Of a DNA stretch of 64,000 nucleotides, positions 23,459 to 32,000 are shown piece after piece; position 1 is the first letter of the stretch, and each line of letters begins with the position of its first letter. The stretch comes from UBA4733 sp036734945. Lineage in GTDB: Bacteria; Chloroflexota; UBA4733. The notes under the pieces were generated by a model, which did not search any database, was not told the origin of the DNA, and saw only the letters and a list, made by a program, of their open reading frames with translations. Both the position numbers and the translations under genes were made by a program. The stretch spans positions 6,270 to 70,269 of the forward strand of contig DAIMXP010000027.1 in the NCBI GenBank assembly GCA_036734945.1, in the 5' to 3' direction.

Positions 23459-26178
23459 CGATCAAGCAGACGGCGCGCCGCTTGCTGCACGTCGGCCAGC
23501 TTGAGCAGCGCCTGCAACGGGGTGGTCCGGGCCAGGTCCAGTTGCTCGAGGTCACGCAGGAGTTCGGAGAGGAGGCGCGGTACTGGTAGCGTCGGCGGCG
23601 CCGCGGCAAGCATGAGCTTCTCAGTCGCCCCAGATTCTTGTGATAGGGGCGCAGGGCCCGACGAGTGGGTTGGTGTGCTCGGCACATGCGTGAGGTGAAA
23701 GTCAGCGTAATTACCCACCGATTCGCTCACAAGCGCCAGAGTCACCGGCGCATCACCAACGGCAATGAGCGGCAGCGCCGGCATTCCGGCATCATTCGCC
23801 GCCTCGCCCGCGTCCAACAACTCCTGCGCACGCACGACGATCTCCTCCGGCAAGCCGGCCAGGCGGGCGACGTGGAGGCCGTAGCTACGGTCGGCCACGC
23901 CGGGCGTGATGCGGTGGGTGAAGGCCAACTGGCCGCTCAACTCCAGCACGGCGAAGGTGTGCGGCGCGACTCGCGGCAGGTGGCCGACCGCATGCGCCAG
24001 TTCACGGAAGTGAGTGGCAAACAGGGTTCGCGCCTGCACGTGGTCGTGGAGGTGCTCCAGTACCGCCTGGGCCAGCGCGCAGCCATCCTCCGTGCTGGTG
24101 CCCCGTCCGACTTCGTCCAGCACGATCAGGCTGCGGGCGGTGGCCTGCCGGCAAATCGTCGCCGTCTCCATCATCTCCACCATGAAGGTGCTGGCGCCGC
24201 CGGCCAGATCGTCGTGAGCGCCGACGCGAGTGAAGATGCGGTCGACCAGACCAACGCGCGCTGCCTCCGCCGGGACGTAGCTGCCAATCTGGGCCAGGAG
24301 GGCGATCAGGGCTACCTGGCGTAGGTACGTCGACTTACCGGCCATGTTGGGTCCGGTGATCAGCAGCGCCTGCGCTGCGCCGGCGCCAAGCCGGCAGTCG
24401 TTGGGGATGAAGCCCTCTGCACCGACGGCGCGCTCCACGACCGGGTGCCGACCATTGACGATGTCCAGACCCTGTGACTCATCGATACTCGGGCGTACCC
24501 AGCGCTGCTCATCGGCGACTTCGGCCAGCGCCGCGTAAACGTCAATCTCGGCCAGCCGTTGCGCCGTCGTCAGCAGACGGTCGCCGTGCGCGGCAAGGCG
24601 ACGCAGCAGGTCGGTAAAGATGCGACCCTCCAGTGCCTCCAGGTCGTCGTCGGCGCGCAACAGCCGCGCTTCAACTTCCTTGAGTTCCGGCGTCACGTAG
24701 CGCTCGGCCCCAGCCACGGTCTGCTTGCGCACGTACTCCGCCGGCGCCAGCGCCCGGTTGGGGTTGGTCACCTCAATGTAGTAGCCGAAGACCTTGTTGA
24801 CGGCAACTTTGAGACTGCGAATGCCCGTGCGCGTGCGCTCCCGCGTCTCCAGCTCGGTCATCCAGACACGGTCAGCGCCAGAGGCAGCGCGCAGGACGTC
24901 CAGTTCCTCGCTGTACCCATCGGCGATGGTGCGGCCGGTTCCCGGTTCGGCCAGGGCGGAACTGATGATGCCGGCCAGGTCGTCGCACTCGTCCAGCAGA
25001 TTGAGCATCATCTGCAGCGCTGGCGGAGCGCCGGCCGCCAGGCGGCGCATCGCCTGGGCAAGTTGGAGGGATTGCGCGAGGCCCCAGACTTCGCGTGCGG
25101 TCACGCCGCCACTGCGAATACGGCCGCATGTTCGTTCCATGTCCAGCACGCGGCTCAGCAGTCGGCGCAACTCCGCTCGCAGCGCACGGTCGTTGAGGAG
25201 CGCCGTGACCATGTCCTGGCGCGCCACGATGTCGCCCATGTCCAGCAGCGGCTGGCCGAGCCAGCGGCGCAGCAGACGGGCGCCGATGGCCGTCTGGGTG
25301 CAGTCCAACGTGGCCAGGAGGCTGCCATCCTGGCTGCCGTAGGCGCCGCGGGTGAGGTTGAGGTTGCGCCGTGTCTGGCCGTCCAGTTGCATGAAGCTGG
25401 CAGGTGAGTAGCCGCGCAGACTCGTCAGCAGCGGCAGAAGCGCCGGGTTGGTCTGGCCGAGGTAGCGTAGCACGGCTCCGGCACAGGCGGTCGCCAGCGG
25501 CCGGCCCTCGCAACCGAAGGCAGCCAGCGATCGGGTCCGAAACTGCAGCGCCAACTGCTCGCGGGCGCCGTCCTCGTCAAACTGCCAGGGATCGCGCAGC
25601 GTGCGGTGGCCGGGCAAGCTGAACGGTTCGGTCTGATCGCGGGGCGTCAGGCACTCGGCGGGATTCAACCGGCGCAGTTCCGCCTCCAGCATCACCGTCG
25701 CCGTGTCGCCGTCGAACTGGACAAGGCGAAATTCGCCGGTGCTGACATCCACATAGGCGAGGCCGCCGGCTTCTCCGATCCAGAGCAAGGCGGCCAGGTA
25801 GTTGTTGGCGCGTTGCGGCAAGAGGCCGGGCTCCGTCAGCGTGCCCGGCGTGACGACGCGCAGCACCTCCCGTTCCACCAGACCATGGCCGGCGGCGGTC
25901 ATCTGCTCGCAGATGGCGACGTGATAGCCTTTGCGAATCAAGCGCGCCAGGTAACTCTCGGCGGCGTGGTAGGGCACGCCGGCCAGGGGCACCCGGAAGT
26001 CCTTGCCGAACTCGCGCGAGGTGAGGGTAATATGCAACTCGCGCGCCGCGATACGCGCGTCTTCCTCGAACATCTCGTAGAAGTCGCCCATCCGAGTCCA
26101 GAGGAGGGCGTCGGGATGCTGGGCCTTCAGCCGGCAGTACTGTTCCCAGAACGGGGTGACGCGCACGGCTTTGTCCAC
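23455..26178 (-). CDS. mutS: DNA mismatch repair protein MutS
   Basis: A 907-residue protein. The mismatch-contact motif GDFYEMF lies at 31-37 (Phe33, Glu35). The connector, lever and clamp regions follow, and the ATPase has Walker A TGPNMAGKST near residue 620, DDLAGGASTFMVEM, Walker B-type LIVLDEVGRGTST and ATHFRELA. Near the C terminus about 55 residues (from GDAPVTLALVS to the SGATEKLM segment) are poorly conserved in character, an insertion before the helical dimerisation end. It recognises mispairs and recruits MutL, encoded next in the same transcript. Confidence 0.96.
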   Translation of the reverse strand: MDKAVRVTPFWEQYCRLKAQHPDALLWTRMGDFYEMFEEDARIAARELHITLTSREFGKDFRVPLAGVPYHAAESYLARLIRKGYHVAICEQMTAAGHGLVEREVLRVVTPGTLTEPGLLPQRANNYLAALLWIGEAGGLAYVDVSTGEFRLVQFDGDTATVMLEAELRRLNPAECLTPRDQTEPFSLPGHRTLRDPWQFDEDGAREQLALQFRTRSLAAFGCEGRPLATACAGAVLRYLGQTNPALLPLLTSLRGYSPASFMQLDGQTRRNLNLTRGAYGSQDGSLLATLDCTQTAIGARLLRRWLGQPLLDMGDIVARQDMVTALLNDRALRAELRRLLSRVLDMERTCGRIRSGGVTAREVWGLAQSLQLAQAMRRLAAGAPPALQMMLNLLDECDDLAGIISSALAEPGTGRTIADGYSEELDVLRAASGADRVWMTELETRERTRTGIRSLKVAVNKVFGYYIEVTNPNRALAPAEYVRKQTVAGAERYVTPELKEVEARLLRADDDLEALEGRIFTDLLRRLAAHGDRLLTTAQRLAEIDVYAALAEVADEQRWVRPSIDESQGLDIVNGRHPVVERAVGAEGFIPNDCRLGAGAAQALLITGPNMAGKSTYLRQVALIALLAQIGSYVPAEAARVGLVDRIFTRVGAHDDLAGGASTFMVEMMETATICRQATARSLIVLDEVGRGTSTEDGCALAQAVLEHLHDHVQARTLFATHFRELAHAVGHLPRVAPHTFAVLELSGQLAFTHRITPGVADRSYGLHVARLAGLPEEIVVRAQELLDAGEAANDAGMPALPLIAVGDAPVTLALVSESVGNYADFHLTHVPSTPTHSSGPAPLSQESGATEKLMLAAAPPTLPVPRLLSELLRDLEQLDLARTTPLQALLKLADVQQAARRLLDR

Positions 26179-26698
26179 TCGGTCTTCCCTCCGCCAGGCA
26201 TGGCCACGCGCCCCGTCCCGCGCATACTACCGAATGGCGGCAATTCGTGCAGGACCGACGGCATGGCGCTATCGTCCAGAGGGCGTTATGTACTGCATGT
26301 CAGGGAAGTCTTACGGATCGCCACAGGCGTCGCGCCCGCACTGCCCAATGCGGTTTAGTATGTGTCGCGACTGCGGGCCCACTGCGTGGGCCCGCAGTCG
26401 CAGCACTGTTGTTCGGGCTCATCTAAACCGTATTGCCCGCGCCGCCACCGCGCTGTACAGCCCGCTAGAGCGCCGGTCCACTGAACCCGACCTTGCGAGA
26501 GCGAGCAGTCTCAGCTCTTCATTGCGGTCATCGCCGGAGTGTTTGACGGGTGTCGGGCCGGTTCACCCGGCGCTGAAGCGCCGGGCTAACCACCCGCTGC
26601 GGCGGGTACCCACAAAGGACGCTGAAGCGCCCTGGAAACGGCGGCATTCCTGCCCAACGGTCCTGCCGGGCTGACGCGCATCGCCCCCGTAGCGCCCT
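26179..26698. other. Gene-free, repeat-rich stretch upstream of mutS
   Basis: About 520 bp without a supported gene. It contains the 26351-26430 palindrome and the start of the hairpin cluster at 26566. The mutS promoter should lie in its first 100 bp, but I see no convincing elements. Confidence 0.5.
26351..26430. repeat. Nested palindromic element (15-bp stem)
   Basis: GCGACTGCGGGCCCA (26367-26381) and its exact complement (26387-26401) flank a 5-nt loop. Outer arms CGGTTTAG (26351-26358) and CTAAACCG (26423-26430) pair as well. It is upstream of mutS in a gene-free stretch and looks like a REP- or MITE-type element; the stem start GCGACTGCGG recurs in the element at 58.4 kb. Confidence 0.7.
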
Positions 26699-26740
26699 TC
26701 AGGGTGCTTGGTATTCGTAGCCCGCCCGTTTACGGGCGGG
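26566..26740. repeat. Cluster of tetraloop hairpins (interspersed repeat family)
   Basis: Successive perfect or near-perfect hairpins: CCCGGCGC-TGAA-GCGCCGGG (26566-26585), ACCCGC-TGCG-GCGGGT (26592-26607), AGCGCCC-TTCA-GGGTGCT (about 26691-26708, one G-T pair) and CCCGCCCG-TTTA-CGGGCGGG (26721-26740). Loops TGAA, TTCA and TTTA and a GGCTAAC spacer recur in the cluster at 54.9 kb, so both belong to one repeat family. The last hairpins overlap the 3' end of the next gene. Confidence 0.75.
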
Positions 26741-27097
26741 TGAGCTGGCGGGCGCGATTAGTGGACCGGCGCTCCAGGCATGCGCGGTACGCGGCGCTCC
26801 GTCCGTTCGCTCCAGATACTCGACCAAGTCCACTTTCTTCAGGATCGTCTTACCGGCCTGTTCGATGAGCAACTTCGTCAAGGCGCGTTGCTTGAGGCGG
26901 CCACGGTGATCGAACAACTCCGGGTGCTGCTCGCGTAACTGCGCTTCCAGATGATCACCCACCTCAGTGAGTTCCGCATTGGCAGCGGCGATGCACTGGC
27001 GACGGTTCCGCTCTGGCGCCTTCGTCGGTGCTCCAACCTCGCTCACATCAGCACCTCCTGCTTCATCCACCACACTGAGTCTACCCGCCGACGCCAC
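26699..27097 (-). CDS. Hypothetical protein, uncertain
   Basis: A 132-residue frame with GTG start. The middle (CIAAANAELTEVGDHLEAQL, then FDHRGRLKQRALTKLLIEQA) is helical and protein-like; the last 30 residues are encoded by hairpin-repeat DNA. I do not recognise a family. It may be a real gene whose 3' end was overwritten by a repeat insertion. Confidence 0.45.
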   Translation of the reverse strand: MASAGRLSVVDEAGGADVSEVGAPTKAPERNRRQCIAAANAELTEVGDHLEAQLREQHPELFDHRGRLKQRALTKLLIEQAGKTILKKVDLVEYLERTDGAPRTAHAWSAGPLIAPASSPARKRAGYEYQAP

Positions 27098-27145
27098 TGC
27101 TCGCCAGGGGACCTGTCTTCAAACCCACCCCTCTGAGCCGGGTGG

Positions 27146-27640
27146 CTACGCCTGCGCCACCGGCTCCACGGCACCGCCCGTCATCCGCACCAACTCGTCG
27201 GGTGTGAGTCGGAAGACGGCGTGCGGGTGGCCCGCCGCCGCCCAGAGCACGTCGTACTGCAGCAGGTCCTCGTCAATGAACACGCGGCTCGACAGCAAGT
27301 GGCCGACGGGCGCCACTCCGCCGATGGCGTAGCCGGTGTACTCCCGCACAAAGGCAGCATCGGCACGGGCGATCGGCCTGCCGAGCAGGGCGGCAACCCG
27401 CGCCTCGTCCACGCGATTCGATCCGCTGGCAAGGACCACAACGCCGTCCCCACGGTCAGTCGTCTTGAAGACGAGAGACTTCACGATCTGACCGACCGAG
27501 CAACCAATGGCTACTGCCGCATCAACGGCAGTGCGCGCCGACTGCGGTAACTGCACCACCTCATTCTGGAAGCCGAGTCCACGCAATGCCTCTTCGACAC
27601 GGCGGGCGCTCGGGGCGAGCTCCGGCGTCAATCGTTGCAC
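27146..27640 (-). CDS. YbaK/EbsC family aminoacyl-tRNA deacylase
   Basis: A 164-residue single-domain protein of the YbaK/ProX fold. Features: VGQIVKSLVFKTTDRGDGVV with the conserved Lys, VLASGSNRVDEARVAALLG, FVREYTGYAIGGVAPVGH (Gly-rich loop at the active site) and VWAAAGHP-like AAAGHPHAVFRLTPDEL. Family members hydrolyse mischarged tRNAs such as Cys- or Ala-tRNA(Pro) in trans. It stands alone between repeat-rich regions. Confidence 0.92.
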   Translation of the reverse strand: MQRLTPELAPSARRVEEALRGLGFQNEVVQLPQSARTAVDAAVAIGCSVGQIVKSLVFKTTDRGDGVVVLASGSNRVDEARVAALLGRPIARADAAFVREYTGYAIGGVAPVGHLLSSRVFIDEDLLQYDVLWAAAGHPHAVFRLTPDELVRMTGGAVEPVAQA

Positions 27641-27649
27641 CCTTCCACA

Positions 27650-27925
27650 TCAGCGCGGGACGGCTCCCGTTTTGTGCTGCACCGGAAGCATACCGTCAGC
27701 CGCCGCGGCCGTGCCCGGCGGCGGTGACGATCCGGTTGAACTGGTCACATAATACTCGCGCTGCACAACTCCGATCCCGTGCCAACCAAGCGCTCTCACA
27801 ATTGGATCGATGAAGTGGGCTTTCGTGTCGGCCTCCCCAAGCTCAGGCCGGCCCGTGCTGCCCAAAAACTTGCGCATCTGCTCGACAACGTCACCGATGG
27901 CGATCTGTGCAGCTTCGTTGTCCAC
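27650..27925 (-). pseudogene. N-terminal fragment of a restriction-enzyme-like protein
   Basis: A 91-residue frame starting GTG. The segment ADTKAHFIDPIVRALGW followed by REYYV matches the N-terminal signature of type I R-subunit-like and related nucleases (LIDPxLxxLGW, then REY). In intact proteins several hundred residues would follow; here the sequence turns into Ser/Pro/Gly filler and stops, so the gene is truncated. Its first codons lie inside the 283-bp duplication; the second copy shows the same start (VDKEAARI) broken off after ten codons. Confidence 0.6.
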
Positions 27926-28182
27926 CCATTGCCCCGCGTGTACCAGTTCACCAAAACGACTGTCAATGCGAAGTATAGCAAGAGAACGTGCCCGGAGTAG
28001 GCATATTGCAGCTTGGCCTATCTCCCCAGTCTCTACTCTCGCGCCTGTGCCACTGCCGGGTCGAACTGCTGCGGCGCCGGCGTATAGGGGATCTTGACCC
28101 CTCCGGCGATGATCGCCTCCTTGCCGCCGGCGGCGTCGATCTTGCGGCGCTGATCGGCATGAGCTCGTCGGTCAACCTCTCG
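27900..28182. repeat. 283-bp direct repeat, copy A
   Basis: Copy A (27900-28182) and copy B (28701-28984) are about 90% identical by eye. Copy B is the functional 3' end of the sulfatase gene plus its downstream spacer and the start of a second gene; copy A carries only the last part of the sulfatase frame without the rest. The DUF4258-DUF2283 pair lies between the copies. Confidence 0.85.
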
Positions 28183-28399
28183 TCGCAGCAGGAACCAGCC
28201 CAATACCCTCCAGTGTCACACGATCCAACACCGTACGATCGCCAAAACGCCTGACTGCATCCAGTATTTCAAGGCCAACAAGGTTGCCCATTTGGTCGTA
28301 GTCCGCAGCGATCCCCTCTGCCAATTCCGCTGTTGTTACCGTGCTCTCCTGAAATATGATGCTGAGCGCGTCCACTTCAGCGTCGTAACGAATCCGCAT
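28172..28399 (-). CDS. DUF2283 family protein
   Basis: A 75-residue protein: MRIRYDAEVDALSIIF, ELAEGIAADYDQMGNLVGLE and ILDAVRRF. The pattern of an N-terminal YDxExDALYI strand, then D-x-x-G-x-(L/I)-VGIEIL, defines DUF2283. It is encoded 19 bp after a DUF4258 gene on the same strand; the two families are often adjacent, in an arrangement resembling a toxin-antitoxin pair with DUF2283 as the likely antitoxin-like partner. Its last codons run into repeat copy A. Confidence 0.88.
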   Translation of the reverse strand: MRIRYDAEVDALSIIFQESTVTTAELAEGIAADYDQMGNLVGLEILDAVRRFGDRTVLDRVTLEGIGLVPAATRG

Positions 28400-28418
28400 T
28401 TCCGGTGCTCCTTACCTG

Positions 28419-28730
28419 CTAGAAGAAGTATGTGTAAACAGTCACGACCACAATTTCGGTGTCTTCCTCGACGAATACGGGGCGGACACGCTTGGTCACA
28501 TACCAAACGCCGTTCCATAGCTGGCCGTGCGGGAAATCTCGCTGAGCCTCCCAGCGTCCCTGACGTGCCGGCTGCCACGCCTGAGAACGTATCGCCTCAA
28601 CAATTTCCCCCTCGGTACATCCTCGCATTTCAAGATAACCGCGCGCATGTGCCGACAGTCGAATCGGCTTCGTGTGCGACGATTCCCGAAGGCTCACATG
28701 CCGATCCTTGCAGCTTCTTTGTCCACGCAA
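28419..28730 (-). CDS. DUF4258 family protein (RelE/BrnT-like fold candidate)
   Basis: Up to 103 residues; a GTG at 28697 behind AAGGA is an attractive alternative start giving 92. The core IRLSAHARGYLEMRGCTEGE, then EAIRSQAWQP and FVEEDTEIVVVTVYTYFF, matches DUF4258: S-x-HA near the start, an MRGxTxxE turn and a final VITVY strand. The domain resembles small RelE/BrnT toxins. Together with DUF2283 it forms a candidate toxin-antitoxin module. The 5' end lies in repeat copy B. Confidence 0.82.
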   Translation of the reverse strand: MRGQRSCKDRHVSLRESSHTKPIRLSAHARGYLEMRGCTEGEIVEAIRSQAWQPARQGRWEAQRDFPHGQLWNGVWYVTKRVRPVFVEEDTEIVVVTVYTYFF

Positions 28731-28984
28731 TGCCCCGCGTTCACCAGTTCACCAAAACGACTTCAATGCGAAGTATAGCAAGGGAACGTGCCCGGAGTAG
28801 GCACATTGTGGCTTGGCCTATCTCCCCATCCTCTACTCTCGCGCCTGTGCCGCTGCCGGGTCGAACTGCTGTGGCGCCGGCGTATAGGGGATCTTGACCC
28901 CTCCGGCGATGATGGCGTCCTTGCCACCGGCGGCGTCGATCTTGCGGCGCTGATCGGCGTGAGCGCACCGGTCAACCTCGTCCG
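28701..28984. repeat. 283-bp direct repeat, copy B
   Basis: This copy contains the last 50 or so codons of the sulfatase gene and its downstream spacer. See copy A at 27900-28182. The arrangement indicates duplication of the sulfatase 3' end around an inserted small-gene pair. Confidence 0.85.
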
Positions 28985-30308
28985 GGTCGACGATGGCGCG
29001 CAAGCGCTCTGCCATTCGTGCCAGGATGTCGCCATACGCCGGGTCGCCGGCCAGATCGAACACTTCATCGGGATCATCCTGCAAATCGAACAACTGCGGC
29101 GGGAAACCGACGAAATGGTGGTACTTGTAGCGCTCGTCGCGCAGCATGAAGGCGCCGCTGGGTGAGAAGATGGCGTGGTACTCGGCGAAGACCTGGCGGG
29201 GCTGGTCCGGCTGCTGCGCCAGTTGCCAGAGCGAGCAACCCGGCAGGTCGTGGTCGGCCGGAGCGAACGCCGCGCCGACGCCTTGCACGATGGTCGGGAA
29301 GCCATCGACCAACGAGACGTTGGTGTTGCTCACCTTGCCTGCTGGGATGTCCGGCCCGGCTACGATGAATGGCACGCCGACGGACGCTTCATAGAGCGAA
29401 CTTTTCCACCACATGCCGTGCTCACCGAGCATCTCGCCATGATCTGAGGTGTAGACGATGCGAGTGCTTTCCGCTAATCCGGCGTCGTCCAGAGCTAGCA
29501 GGACTCGGCCTACCTGCTCATCCATGAAACTGACGAGGCCATAGTAGGCCACCAGGGCATTGCGCAGCGTGGCCTCGTCGAACGGCTGATCGAGCGCCTG
29601 CTGGCGGCGGTGACGCTCCGCCACCGGATGGCGCGACCACTCCTCCGGGCGCCCCCGTATGGGAAATGGCAGGTCATCGGCGCGGAAGCGGTTGAAGTGC
29701 TCCGGCGGTGCGACCAGCGGAAAGTGCGGCGTGACGAAGGCGACGAAGAGGCACCGGGGCCGGCGCTGCTCCGGCGCCTCCTGCTGCAGCCAGCGTTCGG
29801 CGGTCTGGGCGATGGCGCGGTCGTACCGGGTGTACTCCGACTCACCGGCACGGGCGTCCAGCACCTGCTGTCGGCTCTGCGGGCGCACCGGCATGTCGGC
29901 GCGCAGCAGCCCATAGAGGTCGCCTTCGCCCTCCAGCACGTGCATCGGCAAGCGCTGGTCGGGGAAGCCGCTGGGATCGTCCACTTGCCGGTAATGCAGC
30001 TTGCCAATGGTCGTCACCTGATGGCCCTGCTCGGTGAGGCGGTGGCCCCAACTGGCCGCCTCCGTGCCGATGTACGGGCTGGCGTTGTCCCAGGAGCCGA
30101 TCTGGTGGGCGTAACGCCCCGTGGCGAAGCTGGCGCGCGACGGCACGCAGATCGGGAAGTTGCAGTAACCGTTGGCGAAGCGCGTTCCGCGCGCCGCCAG
30201 GGCGTCCAGCACCGGCGTGTGGACCGCTGAATTGCCATAGCAGCCCAGCACGTGCCGGCTATGCTGGTCGGACATGATGAAGAGGACGTTGGTTGGTTGC
30301 ATCGGCAC
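28833..30308 (-). CDS. Sulfatase (formylglycine-dependent)
   Basis: A 491-residue type I sulfatase. The N terminus has the metal-binding NVLFIMSDQHSRHVLGCYG; the activation motif is CVPSRASFATGRY, where the Cys of CxPSR becomes formylglycine. Further features are TIGKLHY, YTSDHGEMLGEHGMWWKSSLYE and VGVPFIVAGPD, typical of the alkaline phosphatase superfamily. No signal peptide is seen, suggesting a cytoplasmic enzyme. The substrate, a sulfate or phosphonate ester, is unknown. It is followed upstream by a membrane protein and a sugar-isomerase-like gene, hinting at sulfated-sugar use. Confidence 0.93.
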   Translation of the reverse strand: MPMQPTNVLFIMSDQHSRHVLGCYGNSAVHTPVLDALAARGTRFANGYCNFPICVPSRASFATGRYAHQIGSWDNASPYIGTEAASWGHRLTEQGHQVTTIGKLHYRQVDDPSGFPDQRLPMHVLEGEGDLYGLLRADMPVRPQSRQQVLDARAGESEYTRYDRAIAQTAERWLQQEAPEQRRPRCLFVAFVTPHFPLVAPPEHFNRFRADDLPFPIRGRPEEWSRHPVAERHRRQQALDQPFDEATLRNALVAYYGLVSFMDEQVGRVLLALDDAGLAESTRIVYTSDHGEMLGEHGMWWKSSLYEASVGVPFIVAGPDIPAGKVSNTNVSLVDGFPTIVQGVGAAFAPADHDLPGCSLWQLAQQPDQPRQVFAEYHAIFSPSGAFMLRDERYKYHHFVGFPPQLFDLQDDPDEVFDLAGDPAYGDILARMAERLRAIVDPDEVDRCAHADQRRKIDAAGGKDAIIAGGVKIPYTPAPQQFDPAAAQARE

Positions 30309-30329
30309 GCCGGTTATCCTTAAGTTCCT

Positions 30330-32000
30330 CTACCTGATGGCGTTGCTACTCGGCGCCCCGGCCACTGGCTTTAGATAGCTCACGCGTTCATCAGTCGGCA
30401 GTTGCGGTTGAAATGCGATGAGGTTCTGCCGCAAGAGCGCGGCACCCTGGTTCGTAGGCGCGAAAAATACGACGCTCGGTTCGGCAACGGTGACTCGTGT
30501 ACCGCCGATGGTCCATCTGGCTACCGGGAACCAGTTGGCGTAGAGCGACGGTTGAAACCAGTCGGGATAGATGACCATTACCTGTGCCCCCGCCCGCGCC
30601 AGCAAGGGAGCGACAGCCGCACCCAGCATGTACTGCTGCCCGCCTGCTGCGCGGGCTACGCGCAATATATCGGTTGAGCCAAGACCGTACAGGTCGGTGA
30701 TGTGCCTGTTTGTACCGTCCGAAAGGAGACCGACGTCATTCGCCGCCACGGAGGCGCCGGGATAATAGGCGGCAATGAATCGTGCCATCTGATACTGCTG
30801 CTCATAGACGTTATTGGTCGCCTCAGGTGTGCTGAGCAGGTCCCCGACTTTGTGATGTCCCAGGCCCAAAACGGCAACCACGGCCAGCGCCATTCCGACC
30901 GCATGCTGACGAAAGGTAGCCGGGTCAACAAGCAGGGCGAGGCCGTCTTCGCTGACCAGGAACCAGGCGCCGAGAATGATCAGATACGCCTGGTAGCGGT
31001 CAAACCATCCGACACTGGCGAGAACCACCTGAGCGACGAGCATGCCGAAGAACAAGCCGGCTTTCTGGATCGTTTCCGGTCGACGACTTCGAAGACTCCA
31101 GACGACCCAGACCAGTGCCAGGAAAATGATCGCTCGGAGAAAGGGGTCCTCCATCAAGTTCGTGGCAGTGTGCCCAGCAAGGTACGTGATCCAGCCCAAA
31201 ATCCCAGTGCGAGGCACCGCCTTTGCCACAATCGAGTTTGAGAGCCAGAGGGCGCCATGCTGATGATAGAACAGTCCGAGGAGTGCCGTCGGCAGGATGC
31301 CCGCCGCGCCGACCAGGACGGCGCTCACGCGTTGTCGCCGCCAGAGCAGGATGACGGCGCCCAGCAATACGGCGAACATGCCTTCCAACCGTACCAGCGG
31401 CAAAAGCAGCGCCAGCACAAGGAGCCACCAGCGCGCCGGCGCCGGATTGGTGGACCGAAATAGCAAGGCCACAAAGGCGATCGTCAGGGCAGCGTGCAGC
31501 GGGTGTTCCAGCCCGGCCAACGTCAGACCGGGCAAGTGACCGATGATCGGCAAAGCAACGGCGGCGCACACCCACCAAAACCCCCCGCGCCTGGAGTGGG
31601 GCATCGGCTCGCTCGTCGCGGCGGCGTACCAAAATACCGTCAGCAAGAGCAAACAGGACAGGACATCAAGGACCAATGGCAACGCGTCGTGCAACCCCAC
31701 GGCCCATTCGAAAGCAACGATCATGGCTGTCCACAACGGACTGGAAGTCGCCGGTGCAAACGTGCCTGGGCTGATGCCCACGGTGCCGAATTGAAGCCAG
31801 ATTCTGGCCATTGCCAGGTGGATATACGGGTCGTCCAGCGCGTAGACCAGATGGCCGCCATCCAGACGCATGGACACGAGCATCACAATCGCCGTGCATG
31901 TACTGTAGACGAAGACCGAGATAAGGGCGTAGATCCACCAGTGCGGCCTTTCGCAAAGGGAGTCTCCAGTGGCCTCGCCGCGGCGTTCAGCCGATGGCAT
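30330..32000 (-). CDS. Polytopic membrane protein, glycosyltransferase-C-like
   Basis: About 556 residues from an ATG at 32000 (MPSAERRGEATGD); the frame runs further upstream, but that part overlaps the next gene. Around ten or more hydrophobic helices occupy residues 20-380, beginning WWIYALISVFVYSTCTAIVM. The first extracytoplasmic loop contains ALDDPYIHLAMARIW, the D-D/D-x-x-Y type acidic motif of lipid-dependent GT-C enzymes. The C-terminal 170 residues are soluble. It probably transfers a sugar or mannose-like unit on the outer face; the substrate is unknown. It overlaps the isomerase-like gene by 14 nt. Confidence 0.75.
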   Translation of the reverse strand: MPSAERRGEATGDSLCERPHWWIYALISVFVYSTCTAIVMLVSMRLDGGHLVYALDDPYIHLAMARIWLQFGTVGISPGTFAPATSSPLWTAMIVAFEWAVGLHDALPLVLDVLSCLLLLTVFWYAAATSEPMPHSRRGGFWWVCAAVALPIIGHLPGLTLAGLEHPLHAALTIAFVALLFRSTNPAPARWWLLVLALLLPLVRLEGMFAVLLGAVILLWRRQRVSAVLVGAAGILPTALLGLFYHQHGALWLSNSIVAKAVPRTGILGWITYLAGHTATNLMEDPFLRAIIFLALVWVVWSLRSRRPETIQKAGLFFGMLVAQVVLASVGWFDRYQAYLIILGAWFLVSEDGLALLVDPATFRQHAVGMALAVVAVLGLGHHKVGDLLSTPEATNNVYEQQYQMARFIAAYYPGASVAANDVGLLSDGTNRHITDLYGLGSTDILRVARAAGGQQYMLGAAVAPLLARAGAQVMVIYPDWFQPSLYANWFPVARWTIGGTRVTVAEPSVVFFAPTNQGAALLRQNLIAFQPQLPTDERVSYLKPVAGAPSSNAIR

